A stretch of 64,000 nt of DNA from Ischnura elegans (GCF_921293095.1 NW_025791658.1:496001-560000); one strand, 5' to 3'; numbered from the stretch's first letter, positions 38,901 to 41,864 are shown. The notes: a model not told the origin generated them from the sequence alone. A program made the numbers and translations.

Positions 38901-41864
38901 GGTGCTGATGAGGAGATTTCAGCGCAAGATGAGGACGCGGCAGTGTCCACTAATGACGTGAGTGTATCCAAATCCCCAGGATTGTGTATTGCTGGGTCTG
39001 TAGGCTCGAGCGATGGTTTATTATGGAAAGAAGGGTCGAAAAAAGGATCTAGAAGGGAGAATATTGTGCTCTACTCGAACCCAAACAGTGATTCAGGCCC
39101 ACCACGTAAACGGGTGAACGTTTCCGCTCTGATTGGAACGAAGAACACATCCAAGTATCGGGTGTCCGTCACGAGGCCCGCCGATCGATGTTCCATGGCA
39201 ATTTGCGGTCGGGTACTAGCTTCCTCCCTGGGTACTTGGCAGCCACCCTACACAAACCTAGAGGAAGACCTGGAATGTCTCTCTCAGGGTAGCGACAGCA
39301 GTCTTTCAGAAAAAGCTATCAGGAAATCATCCAGGAAAAGTATCCAAAATCCTTCGAAAAGCACAGACCAGAGTTTACTATCGAAGGCTCTGCAGAATGT
39401 GACCACGAACACTCCCCAAAGTTTGTATGCATCCCCTTCGTGCTCTGTGCTTGCTGGCGGGAGCGAGGGTGTGCTTTTCACAGATGAAAACCCTCTCGTG
39501 CAAGTCAATTCTGCACAAGACGCTGACGCAACGGCATCCAAACCTGTTGCGGCAGTGAGTACGTCTCCGTTTGATTTGAAAAGTGTTGACTCTTGTATCA
39601 GGATTGCGGAGGTCACGCGAACTTTCAATACAAATATTTACTCATCGGTGGATTCAAATAGTTCCCAGCTTGAATCTGAAAGTGTGGTTGGGGTGAATAC
39701 AGTGCAGAGTAATGAGAGAAATGCCTCTCAAAGTGTTGACAAAATTAATCTCTCATCAGTAGGTTTTGATTTTACTCGTGAACTGTACGTCAGGCCCAAG
39801 GCATCGCCACCTTCATATACAAGTGATGCGGAACTTACCGGTGACCACGGTACGAGTGCAATGCAAACTGAGGAAGTATTATGGTCTCCATCGTTGGAAT
39901 CTAGTAATGCTAACCAGACTGGTAAAACTGTTGGGTCAAAGGTGAAGAAAACTGTTCGTCTATCCGGTGGCACGAATCCAAAGAAAAAGGTCAACGAAAA
40001 GAAGAGTCAAAGAACAAATTCTAGCCGTACCCCTGGTTCCACTCCAGCCGTCAGGTCCGGCCGAAAAAAAAATGTTTCTCCGGGTAAGGTACCAGAACAA
40101 AAAGCCAAAAAGATGCGCTCCGAACGTGTGATCTCTCCTCAACCTGACGGCAAAAGAACTCCGGTGAAGGCAAACCCTAGTTTCGCACAGCAGAGGAAGA
40201 GCCTTGATGATAGCTTGGGCAGCCTTGACGATCTAAGCGTATCGACTTCAGATGAGGAGTCTGGGTTGTCGTCCGACGATGAAAACGTGTTGAGCAGAAG
40301 TGGGAGGCGATATAATTTTCGGAGAAAAGAAAAATCTGTCAAAGATACGAGTGAGGCTCTGGACAAAGAGGCCCTGGATTTTGAGCAGAGCGATTCAGAA
40401 GAGGTGGATGACAGCGATAAAGAATGGGAGATGGAGCTAACGGAATCGGAAAAAGAGAAGCTTAAGGTTATGTGCCCAGAAAGGCAAATTGATGATTTGA
40501 CCGAAAAGGGCATGGTGTTTCTGTATGAAATGGAACTGCACAGGCATCATTATGACCCTAGACGAAAGCAGACTGAGGAATCAGTTCCCGATACCTCTTG
40601 CCCTTCGAATAACGATGCAGATATGAAAACCACAGCCGTCCCACCACATAAAGAAAAAGAAATTTCCAGTGAAACTTGCAGTGTTTCTCAGTCACTCAAG
40701 AAACACCCGAGTGAAAATGCAACTCTCATTCAGAAGGAAGACAAAAAGTCTGAATCTTTGAATTCTAAAAGTCGTCCCAAACGTCCTCCAAAGTCGTCTC
40801 AGAAGCAATCTCATGTTGTTTCGAGTATTGTTAGCGATGAACCGCGTCCATTTCAATGTTTAGAATCTCCTCTGCATTTGATGGAAAAGCTGTGTGGTGC
40901 CAAATCAAGTCCTGTTGCTGATGAACTTTGTCTATCTCAATCTTTGCACACTGGAAAATGTATGGAACCTGTTCCATATTCATTACACAAGCAATCTAGC
41001 ATCAATTCGAGCATTGTTGGTAATGAACAAAGTTTGTCTCAGTTTTTAAACACTGGAAAAAGTCTAAATCCTGTTCCACATTCATTACACAAGCAATCTA
41101 GCATCAATTCGAGCGTTGTCGGTAATGAACAAAGTTTGTCTCAGTTTTTAAACACTGGAAAAAGTCTAAATTCTGTCCCGCATTCATTACACAAGCAGGT
41201 TAGTGTAGTTGGGAATGAAGATAATTTGTCTAATTCTTTAAATACGGGAAGGTATCTGGAACCTGATTTAAATTCGTCGCGGGAGCAATCTAGTGTTGTT
41301 TTGGGTCGAGTTGGGAATGAACCGTGTCTGACTCCGCCTGTAAAGGCTGAAAGTAGTGAACAACCGAGTCTGTATTCATTCCAGCAGCAATCCATTGGTG
41401 ATTCAAATCTCGTTGGAATTGAAGTTGACTCATCTCAAACTCTAAATGCTGTAAGCTGTTCAGAACCTCCTACACGTTTGATCTACCAGCAGTCTGGCAT
41501 AACAAGCCTTGTAAGTGATGAATTGTGTCCATCTCAGTTTTTAAACACGGAAAGACTTCTGTTTCCTCCAATGTCACCGGAGCATTTAAGTGTCGACTTT
41601 AATCCATTTAGGAGAGAACATGCTCATCCGCTCTGGAAACAATCTACTGAAAATCCAAGTCCCGAAGGTGACGAATCATGTTCGTCTCCATCTTTAAGCT
41701 CTGCAAAACCGAAAAGATCGAAGAAACGTAAACCAATTCTCATAAATTTGTCGGATGACGAAGAACAAGAGACAGTGGTTACCAATGAGAGTAAATCAAA
41801 TAACCAAGATGAAAAATATGTTAGTTCAAAAAATACTGTGGTTGAAGTAACTCTATCTCCATAG
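2839..41864 (+). CDS. Giant ZAD-domain nuclear protein gene (7 coding exons, about 2,506 aa)
   Basis: The seven exons are 2839-2973, 6334-6486, 7073-7198, 18613-18732, 21266-21415, 29048-29191 and 35172-41864. All six introns are GT..AG and phase 0, so the exons join in one frame. Residues about 10-80 form a ZAD: CRLC in exon 1 and CSMC in exon 2, followed by the typical '..LFKQRCLES..' helix. In insects ZAD is a zinc-coordinating dimerisation module, usually placed before C2H2 fingers in nuclear DNA-binding proteins. Here no C2H2 finger follows. Instead there is a low-complexity region of over 2,200 residues with repeats, basic clusters, psi-K-x-E sites and SUMO-interaction-like motifs. I infer a nuclear, probably chromatin-associated, SUMO-regulated scaffold; the exact function is unknown. 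The introns total about 31.6 kb and are filled with transposons. Exons 1-2 are firm; joining exons 3-7 rests on phase and splice signals only. Confidence 0.8.
3836..3935 (-). repeat. tRNA-derived SINE fragment
   Basis: Contains 'ggattcgaacctgg', the reverse complement of a tRNA-type B box (ccaggttcgaatcc). It is preceded by 'agagaaaaaatcatt', also found beside the B box of the SINE-like sequence at 33250-33290. There is no complete cloverleaf and no clear A box, so it is a SINE remnant rather than a tRNA gene. Confidence 0.5.
4050..4842 (-). mobile_element. Non-LTR retrotransposon fragment, RT C-terminal region
   Basis: On the minus strand the clearest open segment (4839-4633) reads AADYKAVIAESEKDLKKTL, then a KINKKKTKILV motif. 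It continues through 'YLGS.ITNDGRSKKEI' and '..AKKAYYNKRNLLSAENTS' to a '..VEGQ.EGK' 3' end near 4055. This is the reverse-transcriptase thumb and C-terminal region of an arthropod non-LTR element (endonuclease-RT type). Stops and frameshifts make it a pseudogene. It lies in intron 1, antisense to the host gene. Confidence 0.75.
4845..5115 (+). mobile_element. Non-LTR retrotransposon 3' fragment, plus orientation
   Basis: Carries 'gtggaagggaagaagggcaa' and the downstream '..aggattgttgact' end found at 5255-5462 and, inverted, at 4050-4200. Translation gives broken pieces such as GQVEGKKGKG. It lies immediately beside the minus-strand copy. Because both copies keep the same 3' end, this is two insertions rather than one twin-primed inversion. 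Confidence 0.65.
5255..5462 (+). mobile_element. Non-LTR retrotransposon ORF2 C-terminus, open fragment
   Basis: An open frame of 60 codons starting at 5262 reads MNDGLMKTNVEGQVEGKKGK, then GRPRMSYIGQV and '..DRREKWRTASNQS' to a stop. This is the conserved C-terminal tail of the same retrotransposon group as at 4050-5115. It is better preserved than the neighbouring copies and ends just before a mariner insertion. Confidence 0.75.
5534..6102 (+). mobile_element. Internally deleted mariner element
   Basis: The 569-bp element has long terminal inverted repeats starting cgaggtgtgttcaaaaaata and continuing at least 60 bp. It is flanked by TA at 5532-5533 and 6103-6104, the Tc1/mariner target duplication. 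The central plus-strand frame encodes the C-terminal half of a mariner transposase, including HHDNAPAHTS and YSPDLAPCDF, which carry the second and third acidic residues of the DD34D triad. The N-terminal DNA-binding half is deleted and stops interrupt the tail, so it is non-autonomous. It lies in intron 1. Confidence 0.9.
6110..6252. mobile_element. MITE remnant ending about 80 bp before exon 2
   Basis: Two internal motifs ('gggggggactatatt' near 6160 and 'gggggggactatattcgg' near 6225) precede an end reading atacggta. A related sequence occurs at 45600-45750 ('ggactattttcagacaaata' followed by cggta). It is non-coding. Its right end lies about 80 bp upstream of the exon 2 acceptor. Confidence 0.45.
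6334..6486 (+). CDS. ZAD gene exon 2: second half of ZAD
   Basis: Encodes 51 residues, PVPNPEFQWLVCSMCLFKL and onward. CSMC supplies the second zinc-binding Cys pair. The following TDFRLFKQRCLES helix matches the ZAD C-terminal helix that contributes to dimerisation. The acceptor is tttgttgcag|cct and the donor is cag|gtgagg, both phase 0. With exon 1 it completes a ZAD of typical length (about 75 residues). This exon is the strongest evidence for the family assignment. Confidence 0.88.
6928..7049. mobile_element. Tigger-like MITE remnant abutting the exon 3 acceptor
   Basis: Ends in agaggttttactgta, a pogo/Tigger-type terminus flanked by TA. The body ('cctctctatagtg', 'tgcccaaattttg') matches sequence at 60630-60715. 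The last base is 22 bp before the AG of exon 3, so the branch-point region of that intron is likely transposon-derived. Confidence 0.6.
7073..7198 (+). CDS. ZAD gene exon 3
   Basis: Encodes 42 residues, AIGPDRLIRNVSVQTDIKLE to '..FYAANHCE'. The acceptor is ttcttcttcag|gcc and the donor is gag|gtaaga, both phase 0. VSVQTDI and IKLED recall linker sequence after the ZAD, but no domain is recognised. Phase agreement on both sides and good splice sites support it as a real exon. Confidence 0.8.
7220..7800. other. Intron 3 start; low-complexity only
   Basis: Contains a short ATT microsatellite (about 7374-7391) and AT-rich sequence. No conserved coding region was recognised. The minus-strand frame ending near 7694 reads through the hairpin described next and has a short lysine/glutamate-rich stretch. 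It could be a degraded gene or transposon fragment. Confidence 0.4.
7806..7943. repeat. Near-perfect 66-bp-arm hairpin
   Basis: Two 66-bp arms (7806-7871 and 7878-7943) are reverse complements with two mismatches, around a 6-base loop, tgtcct. The arms are not AT-rich and contain ccgcgtcaggttgttgg. The host gene's pre-mRNA would fold it as a long duplex within intron 3. Confidence 0.92.
8400..8900 (-). repeat. Interspersed repeat family K, copy 1
   Basis: Matches the reverse complement of 57860-58340 and is also related to 62960-63185. Shared blocks include 'ttgcttgcacgtaaatt', 'catggtcaattttaaaa..gaagttct' and the 'actccgag..attgtgctcc' block. At 57800 the family begins with TTAA followed by ccctttcgagacgg, suggesting a piggyBac-type (TTAA) element. 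No transposase is visible. Confidence 0.6.
8950..9707. mobile_element. Family-E pogo/Tigger-like MITE, copy 1
   Basis: Terminal inverted repeats are cagtgagtcctcgtttaacg and its complement ending ggactcactg, about 758 bp apart. TA follows the right end; TG precedes the left, so one side of the target duplication has changed. It is highly similar to 17000-17768. It has no transposase frame. It lies in intron 3. Confidence 0.85.
9720..10070. other. Intron 3 spacer, nothing recognised
   Basis: Unique-looking AT-rich sequence between two transposons. No convincing frame, splice-bounded exon or repeat end was seen. Confidence 0.4.
10073..10340 (-). mobile_element. Family-A element, reverse, truncated
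   Basis: Starts with agggtggtttct and continues with the family's 'actcctggagtacgtatttc' and '..gatgatatctatttttc' blocks in reverse orientation. It stops near 'ggtagcagaaagctata', so only the right-hand half of the element is present. Confidence 0.75.
10672..10968. mobile_element. GC-rich MITE with long terminal inverted repeats
   Basis: Left end aggccccttgcacacacatc and right end complement '..gtgtgtgcaaggggcc' bound about 297 bp. Internal inverted blocks such as 'gccggtaaaatatc' and 'gatattttaccggc' make the whole region hairpin-rich. A target duplication is not clear. It is much more GC-rich than the surrounding intron. Confidence 0.8.
10980..12060. other. Intron 3 spacer, no gene recognised
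   Basis: Mixed-composition intronic sequence. The longest frame (minus strand, 11429-11731) has no recognisable domain. GC-rich patches near 11810-11870 ('tagcgcgcgctcc') show no clear structure. Confidence 0.4.
12071..12133. repeat. Short palindromic MITE core
   Basis: gtgtaagaggcgcacc (12071-12086) is the exact complement of ggtgcgcctcttacac (12118-12133). It continues into 'gcgcttatacggta', an end similar to the remnant before exon 2. A 'gggtgcgtctta' echo occurs at 20208. Non-coding. Confidence 0.7.
12150..12473 (+). mobile_element. Family-A element, 5'-truncated
   Basis: Begins in the family's 'tgatagggtattaataatcc' block and ends ggaaaccaccct. It is more diverged than the copies at 1 and 47.9 kb and carries small indels, such as an extra 'aggaagtaggaagtgaagga' block near 12402. 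Confidence 0.75.
12474..13274. other. Intron 3 spacer, nothing recognised
   Basis: AT-rich sequence without conserved frames or identified repeat ends. A weak minus-strand frame at 12565-12822 has no recognisable domain. Confidence 0.4.
13275..13583. repeat. Long inverted repeat (arms about 120 bp)
   Basis: The left arm starts ctactgtcgtcgtcaaaatg. The right arm ends cattttgacgccgacagtag. The arms match with scattered differences through 'agaattgagaataaaatt' and are separated by a spacer of roughly 70 bp. The terminal match implies a fold-back or MITE-like element. No coding sequence. Confidence 0.85.
13584..14880. other. Intron 3 spacer with one Tigger-like end
   Basis: At 13749-13800 'cagactcctgattatccagc' resembles the ends of the Tigger-like family H (31717, 44923). 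The rest is AT-rich with no conserved frame. Confidence 0.4.
14890..15722 (-). mobile_element. Penelope-like retroelement 3' fragment (GIY-YIG)
   Basis: On the minus strand the frame from about 15720 down encodes '..SLRDRLIVC', then GVYKIPCQCGNVYVGEIGRT and ISTRLKEHQRH. This is the C-terminal GIY-YIG nuclease of Penelope-like elements, with its Cys-rich entry and the catalytic Arg. After a break, the segment 15400-15100 continues with SEDHKIRWDDTRVL, '..FWDRLTKEAIEIRLE' and NRDTGYSISSSW, the typical C-terminal tail. The GC-rich sequence 14890-15090 is probably its 3' UTR. Reverse-transcriptase domains are missing and stops are present, so it is dead. Confidence 0.85.
15725..16320. mobile_element. 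Family-G pogo/Tigger-like element
   Basis: Flanked by TA (15723-15724 and 16321-16322). Left end cagtagattccgtttaaagg; right end complement cagtacattacggttaattg. The subterminal motif 'cacttaattggg' is repeated. It inserted at or next to the end of the Penelope fragment, so the long minus-strand frame there runs across the junction. A reverse copy is at 470-987. Confidence 0.8.
16323..16563 (-). mobile_element. Family-H Tigger-like MITE
   Basis: Its right end, ataatcgggagtttactg followed by TA, is the complement of the 'cagtacactcccgattat'-type start of family H (31717, 44923). The body, with 'gtgaaagttgtgattattcg', resembles the left halves of those copies in reverse. It directly abuts family G. 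Confidence 0.65.
16633..16933. mobile_element. hAT MITE with exact 8-bp target duplication
   Basis: The 301-bp element starts cagtggcacagc and ends gcagtgcccctg. Exact flanking duplications gtcatgac lie at 16625-16632 and 16934-16941, the 8-bp size expected for hAT. Internal landmarks are 'aaaactcaccattgtgaacc' and 'cttatcctggtgggtattcc'. Related copies are at 54490-57245 and 57232-57486. Non-autonomous. Confidence 0.92.
17000..17768. mobile_element. Family-E pogo/Tigger-like MITE, copy 2
   Basis: Terminal inverted repeats are cagtgagtcctcgtttaacg and its complement. TA duplications lie on both sides (16998-16999 and 17769-17770). It aligns along its whole length with 8950-9707. A worn ORF-like stretch exists but no transposase was recognised. 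Confidence 0.9.
17771..18612. other. Intron 3 end, nothing recognised
   Basis: AT-rich intron sequence leading to the exon 4 acceptor (tttgctctctag). No repeat ends or conserved frames were recognised. Confidence 0.45.
18613..18732 (+). CDS. ZAD gene exon 4
   Basis: Encodes 40 residues, VSFKDDEPCSYDEFITSDLY to '..VDGAPPKSPD'. The acceptor is ctctctag|gtg and the donor is gac|gtaagt, both phase 0. The KIPRLEV segment and the acidic/proline content fit a flexible linker. No domain is recognised. Membership in the gene rests on phase and signals. Confidence 0.78.
18822..19490 (+). mobile_element. Family-A element, complete reference copy
   Basis: The left end taatagggtagtttcc and right end ggaaaccaccctatta are inverted repeats about 669 bp apart. 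This copy defines the family seen at eight places in the window. Internal landmarks are 'aaggcattgattgcc', 'tggcgcccatgcgatgccac' and 'actccacttgacgtcacagg'. It lies 90 bp into intron 4. It has no coding capacity. Confidence 0.9.
19582..20164. mobile_element. Family-F Tigger/pogo-like MITE
   Basis: Left end cagtggaacctcgttaaagc, right end gttatatcgaggttgcactg, TA on both sides. Subterminal 'ctatagcgac' and 'gctatagcgagtg' repeats are typical of this type. No transposase frame. Intron 4. Confidence 0.9.
20309..21153. mobile_element. hAT element with 8-bp duplication and internal end copy
   Basis: Starts tagggatggacggatcc and ends '..ccgaccatcccta'. The exact 8-bp flank atgaaaag lies at 20301-20308 and 21154-21161. 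A second near-copy of the left end, taggtatggacggatccagg, occurs internally at about 20693, so the element holds a partial duplication or nested relative. Many 'ggatcc'/'ttttcggatc' subterminal repeats. Non-coding. Confidence 0.92.
21266..21415 (+). CDS. ZAD gene exon 5: acidic linker with psi-K-x-E site
   Basis: Encodes 50 residues, CSDDVMEVEVTPWMVKEEEQ, then DSEDDEEEEESPQ and '..GIAPNA'. VKEE (Lys at about residue 194) fits the SUMO-acceptor consensus and is followed by a Glu/Asp run, as in negatively charged SUMO sites. The acceptor is gattttag|tgt and the donor is gcg|gtaatt, both phase 0. The same VKEE motif recurs in exon 7, which supports linkage. Confidence 0.8.
21927..25285. mobile_element. 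hAT-like element hosting a piggyBac-type insertion
   Basis: The left end cagggttaccactcaaccgt and right end '..ttgagtgggaaccatg' are inverted repeats with 'ccgtgaaaacc' subterminal motifs. Flanks share atgaaa (21921-21926 and 25286-25291), a possibly worn 8-bp duplication. A miniature relative is at 42441-42512. The outer part is only about 600 bp; the rest is the TTAA-flanked insert at 22157-24925. Confidence 0.75.
22157..24925. mobile_element. piggyBac-type element (TTAA-flanked), no transposase seen
   Basis: Flanked by TTAA (22153-22156 and 24926-24929). The left end ccctttgagtgcggatggca and right end '..gcaatgaaaggg' fit piggyBac CCYTT ends. Subterminal repeats 'gcggatggcat' recur near 24753. 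The 2.77 kb interior has only short frames without recognisable transposase motifs. It may be heavily decayed or filled with unrelated DNA. A GC-rich block near 24090-24210 may be a further small insertion. Confidence 0.8.
25641..26592 (-). mobile_element. Mariner element with broken transposase
   Basis: A 952-bp element with ends caagggttgtaccaaaagta and its complement, TA at 25639-25640 and 26593-26594. On the minus strand the frame near 26430-26185 encodes a mariner N-terminus, AVIRFILARKLPPMEIHQQL, then CMSFQLVRKCCRAFAEGRT and RSGRPP. A second frame contains RVTVRELVEHIPVACHGTIE. The catalytic centre is largely deleted, so it is non-autonomous. Its family differs from the mariner at 5534. 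Confidence 0.9.
26600..26720. repeat. Penelope-like terminal motif
   Basis: Contains 'ccgacgtttcaaaggctaag' followed by 'gccatcgtcttcagggtg'. This resembles the 'gacc/gacgtttcga.. catcatct' terminal motif of Penelope-like elements, also seen at 28357 and 32690. It lies beside the mariner. The boundaries are not determined. Confidence 0.4.
26721..27712. other. Intron 5 spacer
   Basis: AT-rich. At 26868-26915 'gtagaggtttattgagataa' then 'agaggttcacta' is a Tigger-like end also found, inverted, at 60163-60210. A possible minus-strand exon near 27345-27500 is listed separately. Nothing else was recognised. Confidence 0.4.
27345..27509 (-). other. Candidate minus-strand exon or gene fragment, coiled-coil
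   Basis: The minus-strand frame from 27509 reads MRMGISSKNGHQNPVAAQQ and ends RESKLEKKIEELKRKTDKDK before gat aag|gtagga, a reasonable splice donor. The heptad-like Lys/Glu/Leu pattern suggests a coiled coil. A second 'aag|gtaggaaat' donor-like site occurs about 125 bp further along that strand, near 27230. No partner exon or family was found. It may be the first exon of a gene or transposon protein. Confidence 0.25.
27713..27890. mobile_element. Family-H Tigger-like fragment
   Basis: 'tagcattaatgcagtaatgc' and 'gagagtgaaaatcatgca' followed by 'aaccgcag' match the right half of the family-H copy at 32218-32375. The left half is absent. Confidence 0.6.
28028..28440 (+). mobile_element. Family-A element, 5' half, split by a small insertion
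   Basis: Begins agggtagtttccttcatcaa and follows the complete copy to '..acatcgtctgag', then stops. It is interrupted at 28266 by a 131-bp insert with its own target duplication. The right half of the element is missing. Confidence 0.82.
28266..28396 (+). mobile_element. 131-bp Penelope-type insert with 12-bp duplication
   Basis: Flanked by exact direct repeats gagtgcatagga (28254-28265 and 28397-28408). The sequence includes 'cttagctgtttcacaaaata' and 'gcgaccggtttcgatacagc' followed by gtatcatcatc, a terminal signature seen in arthropod Penelope-like elements. It resembles one arm of the hairpin at 32633. The variable 12-15 bp duplication also fits that class. Confidence 0.72.
28441..29047. 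other. Intron 5 end; AT-rich low complexity
   Basis: 28745-28835 is a run of taat/aataat repeats. Nothing else was recognised before the exon 6 acceptor (gaatttcag). Confidence 0.5.
29048..29191 (+). CDS. ZAD gene exon 6
   Basis: Encodes 48 residues, VPDKVLSAAVKPGKVKLERT to '..STKDNASST'. VKLE (Lys at about residue 244) fits psi-K-x-E. The rest is polar and low-complexity. The acceptor is gaatttcag|gtg and the donor is acg|gtaatg, both phase 0. Confidence 0.78.
29432..29689 (+). mobile_element. Helitron helicase C-terminal fragment
   Basis: The plus frame reads GKIVLIPRIQLTPSD, FPIKVSYAMTVNKAQGQNLQ and FSHSQLYVALYRGRSF. These are the last motifs of a PIF1-like helicase as found in Helitron Rep/Hel proteins; the usual VALSR is VALYR here. 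Only about 85 residues survive. The fragment is cut at 29690 by a pogo-like insertion, and no Rep domain is near. Confidence 0.82.
29690..30450 (+). mobile_element. Family-D pogo-like element, right end missing
   Basis: Starts cagtggaacttggttagtac after TA and is the reverse counterpart of 51894 down to about 51125. Identity ends near 'gtcgtaatctaata', so the other terminal repeat is absent. It inserted in the Helitron fragment. Confidence 0.85.
30451..30998. other. Intron 6 spacer with G-tract
   Basis: Contains short atc/catcat repeats near 30490-30540 and a G homopolymer at about 30622-30638. No gene was seen. Confidence 0.45.
30999..31401. mobile_element. Small piggyBac-type MITE
   Basis: The left block 'tgcctagtgttccaaaaatg' and right block complement of 'gtgttccaataatggaac' then 'actaggcataaatggg' are inverted repeats. 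TTAA follows at 31402-31405; the left TTAA is degraded. The internal frame has no known domain. Confidence 0.6.
31717..32375 (+). mobile_element. Family-H Tigger-like element
   Basis: Left end cagtacactcccgatgatgg; the right end '..ggataattgtgagtctgctg' is followed by TA. Related to 16323-16563 and 44923-45346. The interior has no transposase frame. Confidence 0.75.
32589..32885. mobile_element. Snap-back Penelope-type insert with 15-bp duplication
   Basis: Two 106-bp arms (32633-32738 and 32783-32888) are nearly exact inverted copies around a 44-base spacer. The whole is flanked by the direct repeat agtattgtatctaat (32574-32588 and 32886-32900). Arms contain 'gctgtttctacaatttgg' and 'ctagtttcgatatactgtat' followed by 'catattcatag', the same terminal motif as at 28357. 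I read it as two inverted copies of a Penelope terminal repeat inserted together. Confidence 0.78.
33187..33650 (-). repeat. tRNA-derived SINE with duplicated 64-bp segment
   Basis: On the minus strand 33345-33265 has an A box-like 'ggtagcttaactggtt' and B box 'gggttcgaatccc', 35-40 bases apart. A 64-bp segment starting taccgggactagccacggtg occurs at 33187 and again at 33509. In the second copy the B-box region (33585-33600) is on the opposite strand. The acceptor stem does not pair well and there is no terminator, so this is a SINE head, not a tRNA gene. Confidence 0.68.
33700..34494. mobile_element. hAT-like element
   Basis: Left end cagtggcgtaacttgg; right end ccataggtacgccactg, its near complement. 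An 8-bp duplication is not exact; flanks share only aaat. G-rich and C-rich subterminal stretches ('ctggggaggatgag', 'cccctcatcccccgcc') are typical of this group here. No transposase. Confidence 0.78.
34495..35048. other. Intron 6 spacer, nothing recognised
   Basis: AT-rich with a C-rich patch near 34610-34660. No gene or repeat boundary was identified. Confidence 0.4.
35049..35108. mobile_element. Tigger-like terminal remnant near the exon 7 acceptor
   Basis: 'gatgtaaagaggttcactac' and 'atagaggttttactgta' form the same terminus as at 6928-7049. It ends 64 bp before exon 7. Only the right end is present. Confidence 0.6.
35172..41864 (+). CDS. ZAD gene exon 7: giant repeat-rich C-terminal region
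   Basis: An open frame of 2,230 codons ends at TAG 41862-41864. Two acceptors 6 bp apart (ttcaag|gca at 35172 and gcacag|aag at 35178) are both in frame. Features by whole-protein residue: SIM-like PINLSSEE (about 286) and MIDLTTSPEP (about 333); glycine/asparagine-rich repeats (453-610); about 60-residue repeats (688-850); basic DPKKKKVACLC (about 870); VKEE/VKAE sites near 1103, 1154, 1217, 1282, 1457 and 2332; a Lys/Arg-rich block (1865-1930); an acidic block (2016-2040); 33-residue repeats (2210-2310); KPKRSKKRKP followed by ILINLSDDEEQE (about 2455-2475). No zinc fingers, signal peptide or membrane segments. I infer a disordered nuclear region with SUMO-related motifs; the function is unknown. 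Confidence 0.9.
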   Translation, partial: AQKPSSLPVPINLSSEEPRYHLLPDRAHGSSSSAPCCTENCIHGNSHCKGKVLDRTMIDLTTSPEPNDVRTPGTDGAASYGNASEIKSGATVGGEISGGTTAASGNVLGRLQDFAKTLGPGILLPIGKAMPIAGTSLSGQTGKESNPGESFVKSSPAVSSPTAGTANVPTVGSDIGVKTGQVTNSNSDSSSVNVRSANIAGVLGNVVVNPGQVTVGNSGLSVTDAKNTNNAGVSSKAGVNSVPATVGNSGPTVVDSGNANITGVFGNLQVNPGQVTVSNSDASGNKMSTGVVTKFVVNPGQLTVDSGSAKIDAGDANLAGIVGNTNVYPGQSSVGINAQSIDPKGLNISSSQAYIALPNGLIVPLMINPCMLGNMAPSTMPNVVPTLSVPVNSVIGRNSATPETNSPQPPAVPSVSPSVMVNNPPGNLTFLSTFLQSSNSTDVAANLGKSGQTSSSNSVHTQSAVLSVSPSLLVKNPLGSLTFMSALGNAVTKSSAVTDIVTNVDESRQHLSPSFIRTQSPLPSVAPSVTVDNPPGDISLMSAVDNTVAQSSVSTDIAANPVKSGQRSSLNSVHVLPDDGKRSRTRELAEESDPKKKKVACLCRHVWTQTESYGPGSRAENDPPPVGIERKQLMWMRISPTSYRDKHTQTGVDENLHLGKVCHARPTPAFEPIHGLNTGPFGEGGGSERTDDPGEISILNADTRIYVDPIITLPGVHPEYDWDKASRNVRARLMSEVMRARAAQVTAQNVDESASTSKDGGCLGNMTVQGAEASEGFTLQSGRGRGRRKSSRVPDERLASDVRSNSVPQIDANNSSSLGLSHARVVVKEEVEAEKLSECTEIVDVVGAITETAQETVTSKLNRTDSLSMDANCTEVVVKAEIESVTETIQSQTVAGGVNPVKTFQSINDERGILGVVPNVSSQRNSDSSLLDRGGIGKVFVKEEVQDSYEQESFQASSEQSRISEARKDNIQFGNEGLESGSRDEIATHYDARDLSREGHALPGVAVKEEMKNVAECEDVSAAIEEVPSEIDATGFRSEYCRAGIANNINRPVGAGYPSMEESLRSVPTPSVQVTSRTEPGGFIVESFHSTNETFRPNIGADISTLDQRNNAAPLHVENTSQETVSTNAEAFVKEWASLRGQINVDRGEGAQSVDEILASKPNPLENALQRGETTNGETLVKEEVQNTGEGVLLGGEIGVDRSDGALLSVNERLTSEPKLSPQYESEDDDSTHEDTGFNEDIPGADEEISAQDEDAAVSTNDVSVSKSPGLCIAGSVGSSDGLLWKEGSKKGSRRENIVLYSNPNSDSGPPRKRVNVSALIGTKNTSKYRVSVTRPADRCSMAICGRVLASSLGTWQPPYTNLEEDLECLSQGSDSSLSEKAIRKSSRKSIQNPSKSTDQSLLSKALQNVTTNTPQSLYASPSCSVLAGGSEGVLFTDENPLVQVNSAQDADATASKPVAAVSTSPFDLKSVDSCIRIAEVTRTFNTNIYSSVDSNSSQLESESVVGVNTVQSNERNASQSVDKINLSSVGFDFTRELYVRPKASPPSYTSDAELTGDHGTSAMQTEEVLWSPSLESSNANQTGKTVGSKVKKTVRLSGGTNPKKKVNEKKSQRTNSSRTPGSTPAVRSGRKKNVSPGKVPEQKAKKMRSERVISPQPDGKRTPVKANPSFAQQRKSLDDSLGSLDDLSVSTSDEESGLSSDDENVLSRSGRRYNFRRKEKSVKDTSEALDKEALDFEQSDSEEVDDSDKEWEMELTESEKEKLKVMCPERQIDDLTEKGMVFLYEMELHRHHYDPRRKQTEESVPDTSCPSNNDADMKTTAVPPHKEKEISSETCSVSQSLKKHPSENATLIQKEDKKSESLNSKSRPKRPPKSSQKQSHVVSSIVSDEPRPFQCLESPLHLMEKLCGAKSSPVADELCLSQSLHTGKCMEPVPYSLHKQSSINSSIVGNEQSLSQFLNTGKSLNPVPHSLHKQSSINSSVVGNEQSLSQFLNTGKSLNSVPHSLHKQVSVVGNEDNLSNSLNTGRYLEPDLNSSREQSSVVLGRVGNEPCLTPPVKAESSEQPSLYSFQQQSIGDSNLVGIEVDSSQTLNAVSCSEPPTRLIYQQSGITSLVSDELCPSQFLNTERLLFPPMSPEHLSVDFNPFRREHAHPLWKQSTENPSPEGDESCSSPSLSSAKPKRSKKRKPILINLSDDEEQETVVTNESKSNNQDEKYVSSKNTVVEVTLSP
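35700..36170 (+). repeat. Coding repeat 1: VNPGQVTV repeats
   Basis: Within exon 7, degenerate units contain 'NIAGVLGNVVVNPGQVTVGN', 'NITGVFGNLQVNPGQVTVSN', 'TKFVVNPGQLTVDS' and 'NLAGIVGNTNVYPGQSSVG'. Spacing varies from about 32 to 45 codons. Composition is Gly/Asn/Ser/Val. It may be structural or disordered; no known family was recognised. Confidence 0.82.
36405..36890 (+). repeat. Coding repeat 2: three units of about 55-60 codons
   Basis: Three units start SVSPSVMVNNPPGNLTF, SVSPSLLVKNPLGSLTF and SVAPSVTVDNPPGDISL, each followed by 'S..TD(I/V)..N..(K/E)S(G/R)Q'. They lie directly before the basic DPKKKK cluster. Confidence 0.85.
40972..41269 (+). repeat. Coding repeat 3: 99-bp (33-codon) tandem units
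   Basis: Units begin about 40972, 41071 and 41170, 99 bp apart. The first two are nearly identical at DNA level. The protein unit has SLHKQSSINSS, VVGNEQSLSQFLNTGKSLN. Weaker units continue to about 41530. High DNA identity of the first pair means recent duplication or conversion. Confidence 0.9.
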